DNA from: a virus
IMG/VR virus record: IMGVR_UViG_3300045971_000356
Coordinates: 102,303-166,302 of that record
DNA length: 64,000 nt
Direction: 5' to 3' (one strand)
This document shows positions 58,390 through 64,000 of this stretch, piece after piece (positions within the stretch are counted from its first letter, which is position 1; every line of letters begins with the position of its first letter). The notes beneath the pieces were generated by a model. It saw nothing but the letters and a program-made list of their open reading frames with translations. It was not told the origin of the DNA and ran no database searches. Both the position numbers and the translations under genes were made by a program.

Positions 58390-58418
58390 TTGACTCCTGA
58401 AGCGAGTTTTGCTATCAT
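58390..58418 (+). promoter_or_regulatory. Sigma70-like promoter
   Basis: TTGACT, 17-bp spacer, TATCAT. Confidence 0.75.
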
Positions 58419-58444
58419 TGCAGAACTTATTCAGGAGTTTCATT

Positions 58445-58879
58445 TTGCAAATTGATTTAAACAAATATACAGAGTTCGTAGAAGCGATCACAAGTAAAGA
58501 GAGTAACGATTTGACATCGTTTATGGACAGTTTGGACGCATTAGATGCAAACTACGATGACAAGACAGACACATATGGTCCAGATGTCAATGTTCCACTT
58601 TTACTAACTTCAGCAATGGGAATGTGTGGCGAGGCAGGCGAATTTTCAGAGATCTTCAAGAAAGTTGTTTTCCACCGTAAGCCGTTCACTGAAGAAACCC
58701 ACGCTCATGCTGTAAAAGAACTGGGTGACATCATATTTTACTGGACTAACGCATGTCGTGCACTCGGAGTAGACCCCAACGATGTGATTAAAGGTAATGT
58801 TGACAAATTGTCTGCCAGATACCCTGGCGGGGTATTTTCAGCAGAACGATCTGAAAATCGTGAAGTGGGCGATGTGTAG
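58445..58879 (+). CDS. MazG-like nucleotide pyrophosphatase
   Basis: 144 aa from a TTG start with AGGAG 7 nt ahead (the longer ORF start lies in the promoter). MGMCGEAGEFSEIFKKVVFH....KELGDIIFYWTNACRALG is the EExxE-EXXD-type MazG core. Hydrolyses non-canonical NTPs or (p)ppGpp in phages. Confidence 0.85.
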   Translation: MQIDLNKYTEFVEAITSKESNDLTSFMDSLDALDANYDDKTDTYGPDVNVPLLLTSAMGMCGEAGEFSEIFKKVVFHRKPFTEETHAHAVKELGDIIFYWTNACRALGVDPNDVIKGNVDKLSARYPGGVFSAERSENREVGDV

Positions 58880-58933
58880 CCAAGCGATGTGATCCCGTTA
58901 CTTAAATTTTTACATAAAGCAGAGGAGTGAACT

Positions 58934-59179
58934 ATGAGTTTTCATCCATTAGTAGGCGACTTAACACAACTTACAACAGACGAGCTCCACAAAAAGTTCG
59001 CTGACTTGAACAAACGCATTAGTCAAGCGTATGGTATGGGCATGAGTGATGCTGTGCAGCAACTACAGATGATTTTGGAAAGTTACCGTTACGAGATTGC
59101 TTTGCGTAATCAGAAGATGATGGAAGAAATGGCCAATAAAACGGCTGAGTTTAAACACATTATTGACATTGGGCGGTAA
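58934..59179 (+). CDS. Hypothetical small helical protein
   Basis: 81 aa, RBS AGAGGAG; coiled-coil-like LTTDELHKKFADLNKRISQAY. A small helical protein of this form is common in T4-like phages. Unknown function. Confidence 0.65.
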   Translation: MSFHPLVGDLTQLTTDELHKKFADLNKRISQAYGMGMSDAVQQLQMILESYRYEIALRNQKMMEEMANKTAEFKHIIDIGR

Positions 59180-59181
59180 TC

Positions 59182-59421
59182 ATGCCAAAGCGGGTAGGCA
59201 AGGCAAAGCGCGAATTGTGGAAAGCGTTAACACGACTACCACAAAATGACTTACCTAAGAAAATAAGAAACCCATCCTGGGTATATTCATCGCCAATAAT
59301 AATAATTGGGAAAGATGAGTATGAGAAGATGTTCCTCATCAAAAGTTCAGACGAAATAAAAAACGGCATTGACGCAGAACTTATGGCTACACTAACTTTA
59401 AAGAAGCTGCCATGGAAGTAG
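59182..59421 (+). CDS. Hypothetical basic protein
   Basis: 79 aa, Lys/Arg-rich N-terminus; overlaps the next gene by 10 nt. Unrecognised. Confidence 0.6.
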   Translation: MPKRVGKAKRELWKALTRLPQNDLPKKIRNPSWVYSSPIIIIGKDEYEKMFLIKSSDEIKNGIDAELMATLTLKKLPWK

Positions 59422-59948
59422 ATAAATTTGGGGTCGCTCATCAAAACACAAACGAGTTATGCGACTTGCTGTATTGTGACCCGTCAGCAGACTTGTATAA
59501 AGCGTTGGTTGACGATCCAGAAGAATTCAACGTAAGCGTTAAAAAACTGTATTGCGACATCAAGCCACTACAAAAATATACAATCTTCCACCGTCTCGCA
59601 GGACAAACGTTTGAAGATCAACTACACGACTTTGACACTGCTAATCAAGAGCAATGGCTGATGCCAGAAAAATACAAGAAACTTGACATAGCAGAGTGGT
59701 TGATTAAGCAATGCGCGAACGAGGAAGAACTTCAACGTGTGGGCATGGAGTTACTCATGTATCAAGATCGTGGGCTAATGCCACTGCTAAAGTATATGAA
59801 GTATTTAGTGGATCATTTTAGAGAAAATGGTGTAATTTGGGGTGTTGGCCGCGGAAGTAGCACTGCGTCATTTGTATTATTTCTTATCGGAATTCATAAA
59901 ATTAATGCCCTATACTACGACCTTGACATCAATGAATTTCTTAAATAA
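59412..59948 (+). CDS. DNA polymerase III alpha (DnaE)-like fragment protein
   Basis: 178 aa. GVGRGSSTASFVLFLIGIHKINALYYDLDINEFL aligns with the DnaE palm segment GxGRGSxxxSxVxYxLGI..ID...Y.L...RFL. Only this piece is present; such small DnaE-like proteins occur in other T4-like phages, so it may be complete, but the end coincides with an HNH gene start, so truncation cannot be ruled out. Confidence 0.7.
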   Translation: MEVDKFGVAHQNTNELCDLLYCDPSADLYKALVDDPEEFNVSVKKLYCDIKPLQKYTIFHRLAGQTFEDQLHDFDTANQEQWLMPEKYKKLDIAEWLIKQCANEEELQRVGMELLMYQDRGLMPLLKYMKYLVDHFRENGVIWGVGRGSSTASFVLFLIGIHKINALYYDLDINEFLK

Positions 59949-60555
59949 CAAATATACCATTTGGTATGAAAATATTGTTGCTAATGCAAAGTCCAGAGCA
60001 ACCACAGTATATGTTGAAAAACATCACATCATTCCCAAATCATTGGGCGGAACTGACGACACAAACAACCTTGTGTCACTGACTGCCCGTGAGCATTTTA
60101 TAAGTCATTGGTTACTTGTAAAAATGACAACAGGGACAGAGAAAACTAAAATGATGTATGCTTTATTTTGCATGCGTCGGAATAGCAACAGCAAAAAACA
60201 AGAAAGATATAGTTCGAATATCACTAGTAGAGTTTATCAATATTATAAAACTGAATTTATTCAACGTCATTCACAAACTTTAACTGGGAAGACTTGGAGC
60301 GGAACTAGCGATCATAAAGCAAATAGATTAAAAAATGCGCAGTTGTCAATGCATTCTCCAGAGGCTAGAGCTAAACGATCTCAATCAATGCAGGGCAAAA
60401 ATACAGGCCCAATGACTGAGGCTGGCAAAGCTAAAATGTCTGCTGCGAAAAAAGGTCACACTTGGGAAGAGATTTATGGTATTGAAGGTGCGATGAAGAA
60501 AAGAGAAATGCGAAAAATTAAAGCCCATGCAAGAAACGCAATAAATACAAGATAA
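59932..60555 (+). CDS. HNH homing endonuclease
   Basis: 207 aa from ATG 59932, overlapping the DnaE-like gene. YVEKHHIIPKSLGGTDDTNNLVSLTAREHFISHWLL is a canonical HNH/McrA zinc-free motif; C-terminal NUMOD3-like SPEARAKRSQSMQGKNTG and KAKMSAAKKGH. Free-standing endonuclease. Confidence 0.88.
   Translation: MNFLNNKYTIWYENIVANAKSRATTVYVEKHHIIPKSLGGTDDTNNLVSLTAREHFISHWLLVKMTTGTEKTKMMYALFCMRRNSNSKKQERYSSNITSRVYQYYKTEFIQRHSQTLTGKTWSGTSDHKANRLKNAQLSMHSPEARAKRSQSMQGKNTGPMTEAGKAKMSAAKKGHTWEEIYGIEGAMKKREMRKIKAHARNAINTR
60540..60547 (+). promoter_or_regulatory. Possible weak late promoter (AATAAATA)
   Basis: In the 3' end of the HNH gene, about 25 bp ahead of the next ATG. Confidence 0.35.
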
Positions 60556-60570
60556 CAGTAGGACACAAAT

Positions 60571-61221
60571 ATGGGAAACGTATACAGAACAGCAAACGGT
60601 CGTCAAGTTGACGCTGACGGCATTAGGTTAGCAAACGAGCATGTTATTGCACTTGGTAACTTACGAGTAAATGCTCGTGGCGATGAACTTGGTCCAGGCG
60701 GACGAGTAGTTAAGACTCGTGACCAGGTTATGAAGGAATACTATTCATTAAACACTCCAACTGCAATGGACATGGTAATCCCTGTTACTCCACCGCCAGT
60801 TGTTGCACCCGTGAATAAACCAGTAGTTATTGCCCCAAAAGTTGAAGAAATTGTGCAGTTTAATCCCAATTCAGGCATCGATCCTGAAGATTTTGCCCCA
60901 ATTCCTCAGCCTTCTCCAGCACCAGTAGCCAAGCCAGCACCTGTTGTAAAAATGGTGCCGGATATTATCGAAGCGCCTGTCGCAGTGGTTCCAGAAATAA
61001 TTCAGCCGGTTGTAGTCGTTGCACCAGCAGTGGTGCCTGTTGTTCCTGCACCTGTTGCAGTGGCACCAAAAATAACATCGCCTATTACAGCAAAGCCTGC
61101 GGAGCAACCAACAGCACCACTTATTCGTGGCAGTTTGGCAAGCGCAGTGGCAAAGAAGACTCGCGTTGAGCAAGTAGAAAAATTACCGTTAAACAAAGCA
61201 AACGGCGTTCAAAGATTTTAA
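60571..61221 (+). CDS. Hypothetical T4-like protein with Pro/Val-rich tail
   Basis: 216 aa. N-terminal YRTANGRQVDADGIRLANEHVIALGNLRVNARGDELGPGG is a conserved T4-like phage motif; residues 75-180 are Pro/Val/Ala-rich (low complexity). RBS present. Possibly virion-associated. Confidence 0.7.
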   Translation: MGNVYRTANGRQVDADGIRLANEHVIALGNLRVNARGDELGPGGRVVKTRDQVMKEYYSLNTPTAMDMVIPVTPPPVVAPVNKPVVIAPKVEEIVQFNPNSGIDPEDFAPIPQPSPAPVAKPAPVVKMVPDIIEAPVAVVPEIIQPVVVVAPAVVPVVPAPVAVAPKITSPITAKPAEQPTAPLIRGSLASAVAKKTRVEQVEKLPLNKANGVQRF

Positions 61222-61236
61222 TAACAGGAGCATCCA

Positions 61237-61605
61237 TTGACAACAGCACTTCCAAGCGCATTAGCGCCTATCGAGATTACCGGCCTTCATCCAATCCGTG
61301 ACCACGTATTGATTGAAGACATGTCGTTCACTGAACGATTTACTTCAGGTGGCATCTTCCTTCCATCTGACGACGGTAAAGCACAAGGCATTCGTCCACG
61401 CTGGGGTAAAGTTTTTGCTGTAGGTCCAGATCAAGTTGACGTGCAAGTTGGTCAATATATCTGTGTTGCCCACGGCAGGTGGACTCGTGCTATTAAAATC
61501 AAAGACTCTACAGGAATACATGAAATTCGGCGCGTCGACAACGACGATATTCTTCTTATTTCTGATGAGCCCGTGTCAGACGACACAATGGGCAGACCAC
61601 TTTAA
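61237..61605 (+). CDS. GroES-like co-chaperonin
   Basis: 122 aa from a TTG start with AGGAG. IRDHVLIEDMSFTERFTSGGIFLPSDD is the GroES mobile-loop region; GKVFAVGPDQVDVQVGQYICV follows. Phages use such proteins (T4 gp31) with host GroEL to fold capsid protein. Confidence 0.85.
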   Translation: MTTALPSALAPIEITGLHPIRDHVLIEDMSFTERFTSGGIFLPSDDGKAQGIRPRWGKVFAVGPDQVDVQVGQYICVAHGRWTRAIKIKDSTGIHEIRRVDNDDILLISDEPVSDDTMGRPL

Positions 61606-61614
61606 CCATTATAC

Positions 61615-61644
61615 TTGAAAAGTTATCTGCTTGTTAGCTATAAT
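61615..61644 (+). promoter_or_regulatory. Sigma70-like promoter
   Basis: TTGAAA, 18-bp spacer, TATAAT. Confidence 0.65.
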
Positions 61645-61670
61645 AACAGACAGATAACTTAAGGATCAGC

Positions 61671-62603
61671 ATGTCAGAAATCAATTCACTTTGGGTGGAA
61701 AAATATCGCCCACCAACGTTAGACGGATATGTCTTTCAAAATGAAGAGCAAAGAGCACAAATACAATCTTGGGTAGATGCAAAGTCCATTCCAAATTTAT
61801 TGTTTAGCGGTAGTGCCGGAATTGGTAAAACAACGGTTGCTAAAATTTTAATCAACGCACTTGGCATGGACGAGTTTGACGTGTTAGTGGCAAATGGGTC
61901 AAAGGAAGGTAGAAAGATTGAATGGGTCAACAAACTCATTAATTTTTGCCAAACTATGCCATTTGGAGATATGAAGATTGTGCTAATTGACGAAGCTGAT
62001 TACATGAACAATCAATCCGTACAACCAGCATTGCGTAACTTGATGGAAGAATACAGTAGCACAGTTCGATTTATTTTAACGTGCAACTACCCACACAAAA
62101 TCATCCCAGCAATACATAGCAGGTGCCAAGGTTTTCACATTGACAAAATTGACCACACTGAATTTACTGCTCGTGTTGCGACAGTGTTAGTCACTGAAAA
62201 CATTGCATTTGATTTGGACACGCTCGACAGCTATGTAAAGGCAACATATCCAGACTTGCGCAAATGCCTTAACTCATGCCAACAAAACTCATCATCTGGC
62301 ACATTACGCACACCAACAAGCGGATCATCGTCAGCTGATTACAAGTTAGCAATGGTTGATTTGTTTAAGAAGGGTAAAGTGCGTGAAGCACGTACATTAA
62401 TTTGCAGCAACGTGGATACAGAGGAAATTGACGATATATTCCGCTGGATGTATGACAACTTGGATATCTGGAGTAAAACAGACCAAGGCCAAGACGCAGC
62501 TATTCTGATTATTCGGCAAGGGTTGTTGAACCATGCTGCAATTGGAGATGCTGAGGTAAACTTGTCAGCGACATTGACTGAGTTGTCACAAATTGAAAGT
62601 TAA
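61671..62603 (+). CDS. Sliding-clamp loader large subunit (T4 gp44)
   Basis: 310 aa. RFC/clamp-loader AAA+ ATPase: LWVEKYRP N-terminus, Walker A GSAGIGKT (47-54), Walker B LIDEAD (105-110), sensor 1 TCNYP, SRC motif (150-152). Loads the gp45 clamp, which T4 also needs for late transcription. Confidence 0.95.
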   Translation: MSEINSLWVEKYRPPTLDGYVFQNEEQRAQIQSWVDAKSIPNLLFSGSAGIGKTTVAKILINALGMDEFDVLVANGSKEGRKIEWVNKLINFCQTMPFGDMKIVLIDEADYMNNQSVQPALRNLMEEYSSTVRFILTCNYPHKIIPAIHSRCQGFHIDKIDHTEFTARVATVLVTENIAFDLDTLDSYVKATYPDLRKCLNSCQQNSSSGTLRTPTSGSSSADYKLAMVDLFKKGKVREARTLICSNVDTEEIDDIFRWMYDNLDIWSKTDQGQDAAILIIRQGLLNHAAIGDAEVNLSATLTELSQIES

Positions 62604-62604
62604 C

Positions 62605-62931
62605 ATGAAACAAAAACCAATTTACCTTATTGCCACTTACTCAGCAAAACCCAAGAACCCAAAAATGACCCACATTAAGGGTTACATGTCAGACCCGGCA
62701 AACATTGCTTGGGATGAACAAGTGCATCTTACTCGCGGACTAAAAAATCGTGACGCAATGAACGCTCGCATCTTGTTGAACATTACAGAGCAGAAGGTTG
62801 AGAAAAACACAATTGGTGGTAACAAATCCTTCATTGAGTTGTTTGAATATTTCTACACTAACTCCTCTAAAGAGATCAGCGGCGCATTGCGTCAACTTGG
62901 TGTCACTGTGCCTGAAGCAACGCAAGCATAA
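62605..62931 (+). CDS. Hypothetical protein after clamp loader
   Basis: 108 aa from ATG 62605 (one base after the gp44 stop). Position is where T4 has gp62, but the sequence (KPIYLIATYSAKPKNPKMTHI) does not resemble it and is shorter. Unassigned. Confidence 0.65.
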   Translation: MKQKPIYLIATYSAKPKNPKMTHIKGYMSDPANIAWDEQVHLTRGLKNRDAMNARILLNITEQKVEKNTIGGNKSFIELFEYFYTNSSKEISGALRQLGVTVPEATQA

Positions 62932-62934
62932 ATA
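62927..62934 (+). promoter_or_regulatory. T4-type late promoter (CATAAATA), near-leaderless
   Basis: Predicted +1 at 62940; ATG at 62939. Confidence 0.65.
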
Positions 62935-62938
62935 TCAG

Positions 62939-63520
62939 ATGAAGGCAAATGAAATATTAGAGGCATTTAATGCAGGCAGAATGCCGGCAATCAAATCTGA
63001 TGATTATCAAGAATCTTACCTTCCTATTTTGCAAAAAGCAAAAAAGTTAGCTGATGTTAGAAAAAATTTAGAACTGTTTTGCTATGCTAACAAAATTTAT
63101 TTGTTAGTTAAAGATGAAGAAGTAATTGTTGGGAATTTGAACTTATCACCACAAAACATCGCAGGTAAAGAATATTTGCATGTAGATGGGATCTTTGTGC
63201 GGGAAGAATATAGAAAAACCGCAGCACTTTATTGGTTATTATATTCGGTTAAAGAAGTCTTAAAGAGAACCCCAGTCATTGCCGACGGCGCAATGTTTAC
63301 CGACGGGCAAGCACTGATACGAGCGATTCAAGACCATAGTATGTTTAACGCACACAAGTTGAATAAAGACACAGGTGAAAAATCCGAGTTGACTGGTCTA
63401 ATCACCAGCGATGTATATTGCTATATCTTTGAATCAACGAAACTTGGATTTGGTAAACACTTCTTCGAAGGTACAACTTTACCATTTATTTGGTACCCAC
63501 TATTCGAGGAATTGCCATGA
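62939..63520 (+). CDS. GNAT-like protein with capsid-targeting tag
   Basis: 193 aa. N-terminus MKANEILE|A fits the I/L-x-E tag. Body has EEVIVGNLNLSP, YLHVDGIFVREEYRKTAALYWLLYSV, the strand-4/helix-3 acetyl-CoA-binding pattern of GNAT acetyltransferases. Late, near-leaderless, far from the main tagged operon. Likely a packaged acetyltransferase. Confidence 0.7.
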   Translation: MKANEILEAFNAGRMPAIKSDDYQESYLPILQKAKKLADVRKNLELFCYANKIYLLVKDEEVIVGNLNLSPQNIAGKEYLHVDGIFVREEYRKTAALYWLLYSVKEVLKRTPVIADGAMFTDGQALIRAIQDHSMFNAHKLNKDTGEKSELTGLITSDVYCYIFESTKLGFGKHFFEGTTLPFIWYPLFEELP

Positions 63521-63762
63521 GCTCAATGTTTGCTAAAATGTATGCGGTAAAGAAAAAGCGGGTCCGCGACCCTTCTTTACCGCCACCCCCAAATTTGCTG
63601 TCGCACGACAAGACAATCCGCGGGATCAACATGACGCTTGAGCAGACACAGGCAATTGTGCAGCAACAGGCAGATGAGCTCAGATCTGTCAAAAATAAGC
63701 TGAGTCAAGCCATGTATCGTATAGAATTGCTCACAAATTACATGCGAAACAGCAGAAAATAG
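63517..63762 (+). CDS. Hypothetical basic protein
   Basis: 81 aa from ATG 63517 (ATGA overlap). Basic N-terminus, C-terminal coiled coil (QQQADELRSVKNKLSQAM). Unrecognised. Confidence 0.6.
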   Translation: MSSMFAKMYAVKKKRVRDPSLPPPPNLLSHDKTIRGINMTLEQTQAIVQQQADELRSVKNKLSQAMYRIELLTNYMRNSRK

Positions 63763-63773
63763 CGTTTTTAGGC

Positions 63774-63802
63774 TTGACTGTCAAGCGTTTTGGCTGTATA
63801 AT
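63774..63802 (+). promoter_or_regulatory. Sigma70-like promoter (cassette type B)
   Basis: TTGACT, 17-bp spacer, TATAAT; spacer TCAAGCGTTTTGGCTG is shared with 27639 and 27931. Confidence 0.9.
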
Positions 63803-63834
63803 ACAGACATACGCAGAAACAAACGGAGTTTAAA

Positions 63835-64000
63835 ATGACAGTTACAGTTAAACAAGTTAAAGACGCACTGGGTACAACCGGTAGCAAAGTTTCCAAGCTT
63901 AAAAACGGTAACGTCATGGTGCGTCGCGGTTACTTTTACCGCAATGGCATGGACGATGTCGCGTTCAACAACCTAGTCGTTAACGCACTGCAAAAGGCAG
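63835..64000 (+). CDS. Conserved phage protein, truncated by window end
   Basis: First 55 codons. TVKQVKDALGTTGSKVS..KNGNVMVRRGYFYRNGM is a conserved phage/small-bacterial pattern of unknown function. RBS GGAG. 3' end lies beyond the window. Confidence 0.7.
   Translation, partial: MTVTVKQVKDALGTTGSKVSKLKNGNVMVRRGYFYRNGMDDVAFNNLVVNALQKA

Noticed and set aside
1-64000. tRNA genes, rRNA, CRISPR arrays, IS elements
   Set aside because: No tRNA-like cloverleaf consensus (T-loop GGTTCGAATCC type), no spaced direct repeats and no transposase gene were seen.

Overview
The window is about 64 kb of a large, tailed, T4-like bacteriophage genome (moderate G+C, dense overlapping genes, ATGA/TAATG stop-start junctions almost everywhere). 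Phage hallmarks are a T4 gp44-type clamp-loader ATPase, T4-type DNA ligase, RNA ligases and polynucleotide kinase parts, a GroES-like co-chaperonin, several very long tail-fibre/structural genes, many free-standing homing endonucleases, and T4-type late promoters (NATAAATA). The early genes use sigma70-like promoters (TTGACA/T - 17 bp - TATAAT), so the host is a Gram-negative bacterium; lipoprotein signal peptides and a BPSL0761-family protein hint at a beta-proteobacterium, but that is inference.

Layout. 1-2.2 kb: small early genes including a ribosomal L7/L12 C-terminal-domain-like protein and a HAD phosphatase. 2.2-7.3 kb: an NAD+ rebuilding cassette (nicotinamide phosphoribosyltransferase plus NMN adenylyltransferase-Nudix) bracketed by two related homing endonucleases. 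7.3-13.8 kb: macro-domain protein, small membrane proteins, a frameshifted hemerythrin, and a DRB0094-type RNA ligase split by an antisense endonuclease. 13.8-15.3 kb: three lipoproteins. 15.4-17 kb: late genes (SprT-like peptidase, a fibre-like protein). 17.1-25.2 kb: one tightly overlapped late operon in which nearly every protein starts with a short tag of the form M(R/K)xxE(F/I)(L/I)xE, matching the T4 capsid-targeting/prohead-protease signal; cargo includes amidoligase-, ADP-ribosyltransferase-, ParB-, isochorismatase- and nucleotidyltransferase-like proteins. 25.2-31.9 kb: small early genes each behind its own strong promoter, and DNA ligase. 32-34.4 kb: a small minus-strand pair and a metallophosphatase. 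34.5-42.7 kb: tail-fibre locus. 42.7-50.3 kb: RNA-repair genes (kinase, phosphatase, split RNA ligase 1 and a remnant copy), a second hemerythrin, and a phage-encoded translation initiation factor IF-1. 50.4-58.4 kb: giant virion structural genes. 58.4-64 kb: MazG-like, DnaE-like fragment, HNH endonuclease, GroES-like, gp44, and a tagged GNAT-like protein.

How it may work together. Three themes stand out. (1) Translation: the phage carries IF-1 and an L7/L12-CTD-like protein, and many of its early and late promoters are placed so that the start codon lies at, or within a base or two of, the predicted transcription start (leaderless mRNAs). (2) Counter-defence: NAD+ resynthesis, ADP-ribose binding (macro domain) and an RNA-repair kit (kinase, phosphatase, two ligases). 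(3) A battery of proteins probably packaged in the head and injected with the DNA. Homing endonucleases of three families have shaped the genome, repeatedly splitting RNA ligase genes.
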